From Pseudomonadota bacterium (GTDB lineage Bacteria; Pseudomonadota; Gammaproteobacteria; Burkholderiales; Burkholderiaceae_D), in contig JAFAGG010000069.1 in assembly GCA_023422955.1 (NCBI GenBank), positions 1 to 17,026 on the forward strand: 17,026 bases of DNA. Reading direction: 5' to 3'. The notes beneath the pieces were generated by a model. The model worked only from the letters and a program-made list of their open reading frames with translations, had not been told where the DNA came from and ran no database searches. A program made the position numbers and the translations under genes. Each line of letters opens with the position of its first letter. The first letter of the stretch is position 1. Below are positions 1 to 7,605 of this stretch, piece by piece.

Positions 1-20
1 AAATGACGCCTCAACCCGTC

Positions 21-57
21 CACCATGTCCCCGAACAGGTGTTCACCATGTCTCCGG
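21..57. repeat. Pair of 13-bp direct repeats, possible mobile-element end
   Basis: Two near-identical copies of CACCATGTCYCCG (21-33 and 44-56) lie 23 bp apart at the left edge. Closely spaced repeats of this kind resemble the transposase-binding repeats seen near the ends of some insertion sequences, so the left edge may be the end or a remnant of an element lying further left. No transposase is visible within the window, so the assignment is an inference. Confidence 0.35.
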
Positions 58-65
58 TCTATACA

Positions 66-86
66 CCCTCCCCTTGAAGGGGAGGG
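66..86. repeat. GC-rich inverted repeat upstream of prlC
   Basis: Perfect 8-bp arms CCCTCCCC (66-73) and GGGGAGGG (79-86) flank a 5-base loop. There is no T-run on either strand after the stem, so it is not a standard intrinsic terminator. It resembles the short GC-rich dispersed palindromes common in betaproteobacterial intergenic DNA. Confidence 0.5.
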
Positions 87-133
87 AACTTCGTACCGTC
101 CCAGTACTAGCCTAACCAAGAGAACCCGACTAC

Positions 134-2212
134 ATGACAGAACTCACCAATCCCCTGCTCGACTTTTCCGGACTGCCGCGCTTCGATGCGATCAAACCCG
201 AACATGTGACGCCTGCGGTTGAAAAGCTGCTGGCCGAATGCCGCAATGTCGTGTTTCAGCTGGAAGCTCCCATGAACGAAGTTAGCTGGGACAACTTCGT
301 GCAGCCGCTGGAAGATGCAACCGAAAAGCTGGGCCGAGCCTGGGGCGTGGTGGGACATCTGAATTCCGTGATGGATACGCCGGAGCTGCGTGCGACCTAT
401 AACGAGAATCAGCCCAAGCTCACCGAGTTCTGGACCTCGCTGGCGCAAAATCTGGCCCTGTTCGAGAAATATAAAGCGCTGCGGCAAAGTGCCGCTTACG
501 AAAAGCTGAATGCCGCGCAAAAGAAAATCATAGAAAACGCGCTGCGCGATTTCCGCCTGGGTGGCGCTGAACTGTCGGATGACAAGAAAGTACGCTTTGC
601 CGAAATCCAGGAAAAGCAGGCGGCCCTGTCCACCAAGTTTTCCGAGAATGTGCTGGACGCCACCAACGATTACAAGCTACTGGTGGATAACGAAGCCGAC
701 CTGGCCGGTCTGCCCGAAGATGTGCAGCATGCCGCACGCGCCGCAGCCGAGCGCGACGGCAAGAGTGGCTATCAGTTCACGCTGCACTTCCCTTCCTTCT
801 TCCCCATCCTGCAGTACGCAGACAAGCGCGAACTGCGCGAAACGGTTTACCGCGCCAATGCCACCAAGGCATCCGAGCAGGGCGAGGTTTTCTCGAAACG
901 CGATGACTGGGACAACTCCGCCAACATCGCCGAAATCCTGAAACTGCGCGATGAAGAAGCCAAGCTGCTCGGATATGCAAATTTCGCGGAAGTGTCGCTG
1001 GTTTCGAAAATGGCGGAAACGCCGGCGCAAGTGATCAGCTTCCTGGAAGACCTTGGAAAACGCGCGCGCTCCTATGCTGAAAAGGACTGGGACGAGTTGC
1101 GCGCCTTTGCGAAGGAAGAACTGGGACTGGAAGACCTGCAAGCCTGGGATGTGGCCTATGTTTCGGAGAAAATGCGTGAGCAGCGTTATGCCTTCTCGGA
1201 ACAGGAAGTGAAACAGTATTTCCCCGAGCCTAAAGTGGTAGCGGGCCTGTTCCGCGTGATCCAGAACATGTTCGATGTCGCGATCAAGCAGGACAGCACG
1301 CCCACCTGGCATCCGGATGTGCGCTTTTTCCGCATTGAAAAGAACGGTCAGTTGATCGGCCAGTTCTACCTGGACTTGTATGCGCGCGCCGGCAAGCGCG
1401 GCGGTGCCTGGATGGACGATGCGCGTGCGCGCCGCCGTCTCAACCAGGGCATGCAGACGCCGGTCGCCTACCTGACCTGCAATTTCACCGAGCCCGCCGT
1501 GGTCAACGGCGTAAAGAAACCGGCACTGTTCACCCACGATGAAGTGATCACGCTGTTCCATGAATTCGGTCACGGCCTGCATCATATGCTGACGCAAGTC
1601 GATGAACTCGGCGTATCCGGCATCTCCGGCGTGGAATGGGATGCGGTGGAACTGCCGTCGCAGTTCATGGAAAACTTCTGCTGGGAATGGGATGTGCTGC
1701 AGAACATGACAGCGCATGCCGACACCGGCGAGCCGTTGCCGCGCGCGCTGTTCGACAAGATGACGGCGGCGAAGAATTTCCAGTCCGGCCTGCAGGCGCT
1801 GCGCCAGGTGGAGTTCGCGCTGTTCGACATGCACCTGCATTACGACTTCGATCCGCATGGCGACAAGACCGCCCAGGATGTGATCAATGCCGTGCGCGAG
1901 CGGGTCGCCGTCATCCGTCCACCGGCATTCAACCGTTTCCAACACTCCTTCAGCCATATCTTTGCTGGCGGTTATGCCGCAGGTTACTATAGCTACAAGT
2001 GGGCGGAAGTGCTGTCGGCCGATGCCTACGCCGCGTTCGAGGAAGCCGGTGCTGCGGAAGATCCTCGCAAGCTGACCGAAACCGGCTTGCGCTTCCTGAA
2101 GGAGATTCTGGCAGTGGGCGGTTCCCGGCCGGCACTGGAATCCTTCAAGGCGTTTCGCGGGCGCGAGCCGGCGATCGATGCGCTGTTAAGGCATAGCGGC
2201 ATGGCGGCCTGA
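134..2212 (+). CDS. prlC: Oligopeptidase A (M3 family zinc metallopeptidase)
   Basis: The product is a cytosolic M3-family metallo-oligopeptidase that degrades short peptides, including cleaved signal peptides in E. coli. The 692-residue length fits the family (about 680 in E. coli). The zinc site is visible: H476-E-F-G-H480 supplies two His ligands and the catalytic Glu, and E506 in the downstream motif VELPSQ is at the position of the third ligand in thimet oligopeptidase. The N-terminal half is the helical substrate-channel domain typical of M3 enzymes, and the C-terminal part carries the conserved SHIFAGGYAAGYYSY segment that lines the active site. No signal peptide is seen. The start at 134 gives the expected N-terminus (NPLLDFSGLPRFD); the ribosome binding site is weak. 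The gene is followed closely by a secreted glutaredoxin-like gene on the same strand. Family assignment is secure. Confidence 0.96.
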   Translation: MTELTNPLLDFSGLPRFDAIKPEHVTPAVEKLLAECRNVVFQLEAPMNEVSWDNFVQPLEDATEKLGRAWGVVGHLNSVMDTPELRATYNENQPKLTEFWTSLAQNLALFEKYKALRQSAAYEKLNAAQKKIIENALRDFRLGGAELSDDKKVRFAEIQEKQAALSTKFSENVLDATNDYKLLVDNEADLAGLPEDVQHAARAAAERDGKSGYQFTLHFPSFFPILQYADKRELRETVYRANATKASEQGEVFSKRDDWDNSANIAEILKLRDEEAKLLGYANFAEVSLVSKMAETPAQVISFLEDLGKRARSYAEKDWDELRAFAKEELGLEDLQAWDVAYVSEKMREQRYAFSEQEVKQYFPEPKVVAGLFRVIQNMFDVAIKQDSTPTWHPDVRFFRIEKNGQLIGQFYLDLYARAGKRGGAWMDDARARRRLNQGMQTPVAYLTCNFTEPAVVNGVKKPALFTHDEVITLFHEFGHGLHHMLTQVDELGVSGISGVEWDAVELPSQFMENFCWEWDVLQNMTAHADTGEPLPRALFDKMTAAKNFQSGLQALRQVEFALFDMHLHYDFDPHGDKTAQDVINAVRERVAVIRPPAFNRFQHSFSHIFAGGYAAGYYSYKWAEVLSADAYAAFEEAGAAEDPRKLTETGLRFLKEILAVGGSRPALESFKAFRGREPAIDALLRHSGMAA

Positions 2213-2249
2213 AGGGGTGAAAAATCAGGGAAGACGGAGATAAAACAAC

Positions 2250-2885
2250 ATGAAACCGTTTGCGGGATGGATGGCGATTGCGATACTGGCGTGCACGATG
2301 TCCGCACAAGCCCAGGTCTATAAATGGGTGGGGCCGGATGGCAAAATCCAGTATGGCGATACGCCGCCGCCCGCTTCCGCCACGAAAAGCACGCCCCAGG
2401 CGGTGACTCCTTCCTCTTCCCTTGCCACACCAGGCGGACCCGCCCTGCCCTATGAACTGGCGGAAGCCGCCAGGAAAAGTCCTGTCACCTTCTACACGTC
2501 CAGCAATTGCAGCCCTTGCGACAACGCGCGCACCATGCTGACGGCGCGCGGCGTACCTTTCCGGGAAAAAACCGTGCGCACCAATGAGGATGTCGATCAT
2601 CTGCGCGAAGTCAGCGGCGATACCCAGTTGCCGGTGCTCATCGTCGGTAACCGCAAACACCTGGGTTACACCGCCAGCGAATGGACCGAATCGCTGACGG
2701 CAGCCGGTTATCCGACATCCAGCAAGTTGCCGAATTCCTATCGCAATCCGCCTCCGCAAGCCGCCGCGCCGCACAAGCAAGCGCCGGAACCGGTGCAGGA
2801 AACGTCTGCGTCTGCGTCTGCGTCTGCTCCTGCTCCCAGCTTGCCGGCGCCTGCAGGCAATGCACCGCCGGGATTTCGCTTCTAG
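2250..2885 (+). CDS. Secreted DUF4124-glutaredoxin domain protein
   Basis: A 211-residue protein with a signal peptide (hydrophobic 8-18, probable cleavage after AQA21). A DUF4124-like segment follows (YKWVGPDGKIQYGDTPPP, about 24-41), a motif common in secreted proteobacterial proteins of unknown role. Residues 78-155 form a thioredoxin-fold glutaredoxin domain with C87-S-P-C90 in the active-site loop and the cis-proline in TQLPVL (P128). The C-terminal tail is Pro/Ala/Ser-rich and contains a Ser-Ala dipeptide run coded by a hexamer repeat. The domain set implies a periplasmic thiol-disulfide role, but the partner is unknown and the DUF4124 function is not established. It lies 37 bp after prlC, and an ACGGAGA-type ribosome binding site precedes the start. 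Confidence 0.85.
   Translation: MKPFAGWMAIAILACTMSAQAQVYKWVGPDGKIQYGDTPPPASATKSTPQAVTPSSSLATPGGPALPYELAEAARKSPVTFYTSSNCSPCDNARTMLTARGVPFREKTVRTNEDVDHLREVSGDTQLPVLIVGNRKHLGYTASEWTESLTAAGYPTSSKLPNSYRNPPPQAAAPHKQAPEPVQETSASASASAPAPSLPAPAGNAPPGFRF
2805..2828 (+). repeat. Hexamer tandem repeat (TCTGCG) inside the glutaredoxin-like gene
   Basis: Three perfect TCTGCG units (2805-2822) and a fourth ending in T encode a Ser-Ala dipeptide run in the low-complexity tail of the glutaredoxin-like protein. Unit gain or loss would keep the reading frame. Confidence 0.8.
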
Positions 2886-2934
2886 GAGCGACGTTGTAAC
2901 ATATCGCCTCCTTCAGACGCTCACGAACTGCCTA

Positions 2935-3360
2935 ATGACCCGCATCGATTTCTACAGCAATGTACCGGACAAGATCCAGTATGCCTGCCGGCTGGTACGC
3001 AAGGCCAGAGCAGCCAACTGCCAGCTGGTGCTGTTCGGACGCGATCAGGCGCAGCTTGCAAAAATCGACGAAGCCCTGTGGACTTTCTCCGATACCGACT
3101 TCCTGCCGCATGTGATGGCAAACGATCCGCTGGCTGCACAAACGCCGGTGTTGCTGGCCGATGCCAGCATGACGAATCTGCCCCATCACGAACTGATGAT
3201 CAATCTGTCGGGCCAGACGCCGCCGGATTTCGCACGCTTTGAGCGCCTGCTGGAAATCGTGGCAGCGGATGACGACGACAAGGCTGCGGGCCGCGAGCGC
3301 TACCGTTATTACCAGCAGCGTGGTTATCCGCTGAGTCACTTTGTCGCGGATAAAGCATGA
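2935..3360 (+). CDS. holC: DNA polymerase III subunit chi
   Basis: The product is the chi subunit of the polymerase III clamp loader, which with psi links the holoenzyme to single-strand DNA-binding protein. The 141-residue protein begins MTRIDFYSNVPDKIQYACRL, the typical N-terminus of HolC, and contains the conserved cysteine and basic helix (CRLVRKA) and the later NLSGQTPPDFARFERLLEIV segment typical of the fold. Length matches E. coli HolC (147). The reading frame is open further upstream to 2860, but that would overlap the preceding gene and add a non-conserved extension, so the ATG at 2935 is chosen. No strong ribosome binding site is visible. The stop overlaps the next start (ATGA), implying translational coupling. 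In many Burkholderiales holC follows pepA; here it follows a glutaredoxin-like gene. Confidence 0.93.
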   Translation: MTRIDFYSNVPDKIQYACRLVRKARAANCQLVLFGRDQAQLAKIDEALWTFSDTDFLPHVMANDPLAAQTPVLLADASMTNLPHHELMINLSGQTPPDFARFERLLEIVAADDDDKAAGRERYRYYQQRGYPLSHFVADKA

Positions 3361-3734
3361 GCCACCCGTTTCGTGAAGAGGACATTCCCGTCCTGACAGA
3401 AGTCATCGAAGAGATCGCGCCGCAAACTGCGCCGCCCTCCATCTCCAGCCCTTCCGCTACGCCGCTGGCTCAAACGCCGGACATGCAGCACTGGAGCGAG
3501 GTCGACAGGGAGATATTGGAGCGGAAGCTGCAGGAACGCATACTGCTGCAATTGCAGGACCAGATCGATACCGTGCTGGAACAGCAGGTGCGCGATGTGC
3601 TGGCCGACGTATTGCAAACTTCGGTCAGCCGGCTGGCGGATGACATTCGCACCCAGCTGCAGGCAAGCATGGAAGGCATCGTTGCCGAAGCGGTTGCGCA
3701 AGAGGTAGCCAAACTGCCGCACTTCAAACAATAG
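3357..3734 (+). CDS. Helical hypothetical protein coupled to holC (possibly DUF2486)
   Basis: A 125-residue protein overlapping holC by 4 bp (ATGA), so very probably translated with it. Residues 1-42 are acidic and Pro/Ser-rich and likely disordered. Residues about 46-120 are strongly helical with amphipathic, coiled-coil-like spacing (REILERKLQERILLQLQDQI and onward). There is no signal peptide, membrane segment or catalytic motif. A short protein of this type follows holC in Burkholderia-like genomes, and I recall the family name DUF2486, which I cannot confirm here. No function can be assigned. The conserved coupling to holC would fit a replication-linked or simply co-expressed role. Confidence 0.72.
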   Translation: MSHPFREEDIPVLTEVIEEIAPQTAPPSISSPSATPLAQTPDMQHWSEVDREILERKLQERILLQLQDQIDTVLEQQVRDVLADVLQTSVSRLADDIRTQLQASMEGIVAEAVAQEVAKLPHFKQ

Positions 3735-3887
3735 GGAATCGACAAGCTGCCAGCGCAGCCCTGCACGCACCTCCTTTCATCCGCCCACGACTGCATTGCT
3801 ACTGCTGTACCTGATGACTCATCCACTTCTCTCCGTGCACGCCACCCAGGCCGGCCATCCTGCCGCTTTGCCTGAAGGGCACGCATC

Positions 3888-5201
3888 ATGAAAGTCATCG
3901 TCCTGGGTGCAGGCATCATAGGCACGGCTTCCGCCTGGTTCCTGAACAAAGAGGGGCATGAAGTCACGGTCATCGACCGCCAGCCCGGCCCCGCCCAGGA
4001 AACCAGCTTCGCCAACGGCGGCCAGATCTCGGTCTCGCATGCCGAACCTTGGGCCAACCCTGCCGCCCCGCGAAAAATCCTGAACTGGATGGGCAAGGAA
4101 GATGCGCCGCTGCTGTACCGCTTCCGTCCCGAATGGCTGCAATGGAAATGGGGACTGCATTTCCTGCGTGAATGCACGACTGCACGCATGAACTACAACA
4201 CGCGGCAGATCGTCACCTTGTGCGAATACAGCCGCCAGATGCTGCAAGCGGCGCGCGAAGAAACCGGGATAGACTACGACTGCCTGACACGCGGCATCCT
4301 GCATTTTTACACCGACGCACAGGAATTCGAACATTCGCTGGAAGCGGCGCGCATGCTGCGTGGATTCGGATGTCCGCGCCAGACTATCGATGCCGACGAA
4401 GCGGTAAAAATCGAACCCGCGCTATCGCGCATCCGGGAACGCATCGTCGGCGCCGACTATACGCCCACCGACGAATCGGGCGATGTCTACCGCTTCACCA
4501 CCGGCCTGGCGAAGAAGGCAGAGGAAGCGGGTGTGACATTCCGCTTCAACACCATGATCACCCGCCTGATTCCGGAAGGAAGCGGTGCGGCTGCACGCAT
4601 CGGCGGCGTCGAGATCATTCATCCCGATGGCCGCTATGACGTATTGAAGGCGGATGCATTCGTGCTGGCACTGGGCAGCTTTTCGCAACCGCTGGCCAAG
4701 CCGCTGGGCATCGATCTGCTGATCTATCCGGGCAAAGGTTATTCCGCCACCTACCCGATCACCAACCCCGATGCCGCACCCACCGTATCGCTGACCGATG
4801 ATGAAAACAAGCTGGTGATCTCGCGCCTGTGCGACCGCTTGCGCGTGGCCGGCACCTGCGAATTCAACGGCTACACGCGAGAGTTGAACAAGGTGCGCTG
4901 CGAAGCGATCACGCGCCGCATCCGCGACATCTTTCCGGATGCCTGCGATTACGAGCATCCCCTGTACTGGGCCGGCCTGCGCCCCATGACGCCTTCCAAT
5001 GTTCCCTACATCGGCAAGACCCGGCTCGCCAATCTTTTCCTCAATACCGGCCATGGCACGCTGGGCTGGACCATGGGCTGCGGTTCAGGCAAGGCGATTG
5101 CCGACATCATTTCAGGCCGGCGGCCGGAAGTGGATTTTGCATTCACCGGCATGTCGTTTCCGGCCGACAGGGCTTTGCTGACTACTCCGCACCGAATCTA
5201 G
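3888..5201 (+). CDS. dadA: D-amino acid dehydrogenase small subunit
   Basis: The product is an FAD-dependent dehydrogenase that oxidises D-amino acids, chiefly D-alanine, to 2-oxo acids and ammonia and feeds electrons to the respiratory chain at the inner membrane. The 437-residue length agrees with E. coli DadA (432). The N-terminus has the Rossmann fingerprint VLGAGIIG (GxGxxG at 7-12) ending in the acidic residue of VIDRQ. The family motif ETSFANGGQISVSHAEPWANP follows (about 32-52). The C-terminal FAD-contact motif NTGHGTLGWTMGCGSGK is intact. A GAAGGG ribosome binding site (3874-3879) supports the start. The preceding gap (3735-3887) shows no gene. Downstream is an amino-acid-type periplasmic binding protein on the same strand, consistent with amino acid catabolism, but the 256-bp gap suggests separate transcription. 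Confidence 0.95.
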   Translation: MKVIVLGAGIIGTASAWFLNKEGHEVTVIDRQPGPAQETSFANGGQISVSHAEPWANPAAPRKILNWMGKEDAPLLYRFRPEWLQWKWGLHFLRECTTARMNYNTRQIVTLCEYSRQMLQAAREETGIDYDCLTRGILHFYTDAQEFEHSLEAARMLRGFGCPRQTIDADEAVKIEPALSRIRERIVGADYTPTDESGDVYRFTTGLAKKAEEAGVTFRFNTMITRLIPEGSGAAARIGGVEIIHPDGRYDVLKADAFVLALGSFSQPLAKPLGIDLLIYPGKGYSATYPITNPDAAPTVSLTDDENKLVISRLCDRLRVAGTCEFNGYTRELNKVRCEAITRRIRDIFPDACDYEHPLYWAGLRPMTPSNVPYIGKTRLANLFLNTGHGTLGWTMGCGSGKAIADIISGRRPEVDFAFTGMSFPADRALLTTPHRI

Positions 5202-5302
5202 GCCACGCATTTACCCGCTTTCCTTGCACCGCATTAAACCTTGTGCAGGTGCGTGAAACAAGCGGGGGATGGACAGCGAAAAATGCGTAAGATGCAAAAC
5301 GC

Positions 5303-5359
5303 TGCAGGCAGTGAAAAACCCTTTTCTCCTTTCCGCAAATGCGTTAACGTCTGCCTGCA
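5303..5359 (+). repeat. Inverted repeat upstream of the binding-protein gene
   Basis: TGCAGGCAG (5303-5311) and CTGCCTGCA (5351-5359) are exact reverse complements with a 39-base spacer, in the 256-bp gap between dadA and the binding-protein gene. It could form a long-loop stem or be a pair of protein sites. Nothing else in this gap is convincing, and no clear promoter is seen. Confidence 0.35.
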
Positions 5360-5447
5360 ACGGTCCGTCCGAACTTGGGCAAAGACTCACAAGAGATTCG
5401 TGTGCGGCGAAAATTGGCTTCTGCTCTTATCTGTTTTTAATATCTTC

Positions 5448-5454
5448 GGGAGGT
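5448..5454 (+). promoter_or_regulatory. Ribosome binding site of the binding-protein gene
   Basis: GGGAGGT lies four bases before the ATG at 5458. It fixes this start over the upstream in-frame ATG at 5269, which would add a non-conserved extension ahead of the signal peptide. Confidence 0.85.
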
Positions 5455-5457
5455 GTT

Positions 5458-6606
5458 ATGCAGTTCAAGACAACAACGATTCCATTGGCCGCCGCACTGG
5501 CTTTTGCCATGACCGGCTCTGCCCTGGCGCAGGAAGCCGTCATCCGGCTCGGCCATGTCGCACCCATGTCTGGCGGTCAGGCGCACTTCGGCCGCGACAA
5601 TGCCAACGGCGCGATCATGGCGATAGAAGAATTGAACAGCAAAGGCATTACGCTGGGCGGCCAGAAAGTGAAGTTCCAGGCCTTGCTGGAAGATGATGGC
5701 GCCGACCCCAAGCAAGGAACGAACGCGGCGCAAAAACTGGTGGATGCCAAGGTCAATGGCGTGATCGGCCATCTGAATTCCGGCACCACCATTCCGGCCT
5801 CCAAGATTTATCACGATGCCGGCATTCCGCAGGTTTCTCCTGCCGCCACCAATCCCAAGTACACCCAGCAGGGTTTCAAGACCGCTTTTCGCGTGGTGGC
5901 CAATGATGCGCAACTGGGCCAGGCGCTGGGCAAATACGCGGTCAATGAATTAAAGGCCAAGACCCTTGCCATCATCGACGACCGTACCGCCTACGGTCAG
6001 GGTGTGGCAGACGAATTTCTCAAGGGCGTGCGTGCGGCCAATCCCGCCATCAAGACCGTGCGTCAGTACACGCATGACAAGGCGACCGATTTCAACGCCA
6101 TTCTCACTTCCATCAAGGCTTCCCGGCCGGACATCGTTTTCTTCGGCGGCATGGACAATGTCGGCGCACCCATGCTGCGCCAGATGCAGCAGCTAGGCAT
6201 CAATGCCAAGTTCATGGGCGGCGATGGCATCTGCACCACCGAGATCATCAAGCTCGCGGGCAATGCGCTGGGCAATGACCGCATGGTGTGCGCGGAGGCC
6301 GGCGGCGTTACCGGAGAGCGCGAAAAAACCTTTGCCGACTTCCATCAACGCTACAAGAAGCGCTTCAACATGAACGTGCAACTGTATGCGCCGTACGTCT
6401 ACGATGCGGTCCATACCATGGTCGCCGCCATGGTCAAGGCGGATTCCGCCGATCCGAAACGCTATCTGCCGGAACTCGCGAAGATCAAACATGAAGGCGT
6501 AACCGGCGCCATTGCCTTTGATGACAAGGGCGATATCCGCAACGGTGCACTGACTCTGTACACCTACCGCGACGGTCAGAAAACCAGGCTGGTCGTGGTG
6601 CAGTAG
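5458..6606 (+). CDS. Branched-chain amino acid ABC transporter periplasmic binding protein
   Basis: A 382-residue solute-binding protein of the LivJ/LivK type (type 1 periplasmic fold, Peripla_BP_6). It has a clear signal peptide: basic start, hydrophobic stretch, and probable cleavage at ALA24-QE. The mature N-terminus VIRLGHVAPMSGGQAHFGRD is the canonical family opening, followed by NGAIMAIEELN, the VIGHLNSGTTIPASKIYHDAGIPQVSPAATNP hinge/ligand region and a conserved FRVVANDAQLGQALGKYAV stretch. The ligand is probably a branched-chain or other neutral amino acid, but family members also bind amides and aromatic acids. No permease or ATPase genes (livHMGF) lie nearby, so this is an orphan binding protein that may share a transporter encoded elsewhere. 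Its neighbour dadA suggests an amino acid context. A perfect hairpin ends the transcription unit. Confidence 0.92.
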   Translation: MQFKTTTIPLAAALAFAMTGSALAQEAVIRLGHVAPMSGGQAHFGRDNANGAIMAIEELNSKGITLGGQKVKFQALLEDDGADPKQGTNAAQKLVDAKVNGVIGHLNSGTTIPASKIYHDAGIPQVSPAATNPKYTQQGFKTAFRVVANDAQLGQALGKYAVNELKAKTLAIIDDRTAYGQGVADEFLKGVRAANPAIKTVRQYTHDKATDFNAILTSIKASRPDIVFFGGMDNVGAPMLRQMQQLGINAKFMGGDGICTTEIIKLAGNALGNDRMVCAEAGGVTGEREKTFADFHQRYKKRFNMNVQLYAPYVYDAVHTMVAAMVKADSADPKRYLPELAKIKHEGVTGAIAFDDKGDIRNGALTLYTYRDGQKTRLVVVQ

Positions 6607-6704
6607 GAATACGGCATTCAAGCGACCTTTGGAATGCCAGGCCTGCGTGAACCGGGGCTTGGTGTTTTTGGAGGAAGGATCGTATCCCGCGGACCTGCAA
6701 ACAA

Positions 6705-6738
6705 AAACGGAACGGCATGGTGTCATGCCGTTCCGTTT
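6705..6738. terminator. Bidirectional intrinsic terminator between convergent genes
   Basis: A perfect 15-bp stem (6705-6719 with 6724-6738) closes a 4-base GTGT loop between the + strand binding-protein gene and the - strand cytochrome c gene. Read on the - strand the stem is followed by a strong T-tract (TTTTTGTTT), so it is best as the terminator of the cytochrome gene. On the + strand only a short TTT follows, so termination there may be weaker. Confidence 0.88.
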
Positions 6739-6772
6739 CATGTCATTCCGCTTGCGGCGGAAGAGAAAACAA

Positions 6773-7084
6773 CTATTTCTGTAAAAGTATCCACTTCACC
6801 AGAGTACGCGCTTCTGCTTCGCTGACCTGAGCATTGGCTGGCATCGGCACCGCACCCCAATTACCACTGCTGCCTTTCCTGATAGTCTGGACCAGTTTGT
6901 CTTCGGCGCCGTTCTGTCCACTGTAACGCTTGCCGATATCCTTGAACGACGGCCCTACCACTTTGCTATTCATGGAATGGCAGGCCATGCAATTCTTCTG
7001 GCGTGCCAGATCGGTATTGGCAAATGCTGCCTGACTCATCAACAGCGTACTGCCCAACAGGCTTAAGGCTACTATATGTTTCAT
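6773..7084 (-). CDS. Periplasmic class I cytochrome c (c551/c552 type)
   Basis: A 103-residue small monohaem cytochrome c exported to the periplasm, acting as an electron shuttle. The signal peptide spans about 1-22 (cleavage after AFA, mature N-terminus NTDLARQ). The haem site is C32-M-A-C35-H36, with H36 as proximal ligand and M81 in the motif VPMPAN as distal ligand. The motif VGPSFKDIGKRYSG matches the c551/c552 family. The mature size of about 80 residues is typical. It is transcribed convergently with the amino acid binding-protein gene and ends at a strong hairpin. The redox partner is not evident from the neighbours. Confidence 0.93.
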   Translation of the reverse strand: MKHIVALSLLGSTLLMSQAAFANTDLARQKNCMACHSMNSKVVGPSFKDIGKRYSGQNGAEDKLVQTIRKGSSGNWGAVPMPANAQVSEAEARTLVKWILLQK

Positions 7085-7230
7085 ACTGCTTCCCCCAATG
7101 TGTTCGGCCTATTCTACCGCTTTTTCCAGCAAGCACGCTGACCACCCGCCGTCACGCCCTTACCACGCTTGTCACGCTGTCGATTGACCGCCTTTCAGAC
7201 TCGACCTATGCTCTCGCAAAAGGAGTCATC

Positions 7231-7455
7231 ATGATCGTTATCGGCCTCGTTCTCTTACTGACATTGTCCTGGCTGCTGAAAGCCGGCCCGCTCAGCGACA
7301 TCTCCGGCTGGTGGGTAGCGCTGGCTGCCGCGGCGGCGTTTATCTGGTTCGAGTTCGGCGAATCGCTGTTCGGCCTGGACAAGAAAAAGAAAGCTGCCGA
7401 CAGCCTCGACAAGATTCGCCAGGAGCGCGTGAAAAAATCCTTCGGCAAGAAGTAA
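7231..7455 (+). CDS. Small Trp-rich membrane protein
   Basis: A 74-residue protein with a hydrophobic helix at 1-16 (MIVIGLVLLLTLSWLL) and a second at about 26-42 (GWWVALAAAAAFIWFEF), followed by a highly basic Lys/Arg-rich cytoplasmic tail (DKKKKAADSLDKIRQERVKK). It resembles the small Trp-rich protein family of Betaproteobacteria that I recall as TIGR04438; function unknown. The start is fixed by AAAAGGAG (7218-7225) just before ATG 7231. A longer in-frame extension exists but overlaps the divergent cytochrome gene and is unlikely. It stands alone, with no terminator clearly visible after it. Confidence 0.8.
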   Translation: MIVIGLVLLLTLSWLLKAGPLSDISGWWVALAAAAAFIWFEFGESLFGLDKKKKAADSLDKIRQERVKKSFGKK

Positions 7456-7579
7456 GGCATTACGCGCACCATCCACCCTGCCCTTGTCATTGTCTGGCGA
7501 GCCAAGTCGGCAACGTTGCCAGCGTCTATCTCTGCGAACGGCATAGCAATGCATTGCGTCGGCACGTGCATCGAAATAT

Positions 7580-7605
7580 CATTTCATGCAAATTAATATG
7601 AAATG
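7580..7605. promoter_or_regulatory. Palindrome at the lysR start, possible autoregulatory operator
   Basis: Perfect 8-bp arms CATTTCAT (7580-7587) and ATGAAATG (7598-7605) with a 10-base AT-rich spacer overlap the start region of the LysR gene. LysR-type regulators typically bind dyads near their own promoters, so this may be the autoregulatory site. This is an inference; the partner gene is not divergent here. Confidence 0.4.

Noticed and set aside
66..86. Hairpin upstream of prlC as an intrinsic terminator
   Set aside because: No T-run follows the stem on either strand, so it is listed only as an inverted repeat.
677..1957. 426-codon open frame on the - strand opposite prlC
   Set aside because: Lies fully within the clear M3 peptidase gene and shows no domain-like pattern.
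5281..5345. AAATGCGT direct repeat upstream of the binding-protein gene
   Set aside because: Only 8 bp, two copies, no dyad structure; compatible with chance.
5415..5440. Possible promoter TTGGCT with TTAATA before the binding-protein gene
   Set aside because: The -35 match is poor, and the start would fall on the ribosome binding site, leaving no leader.
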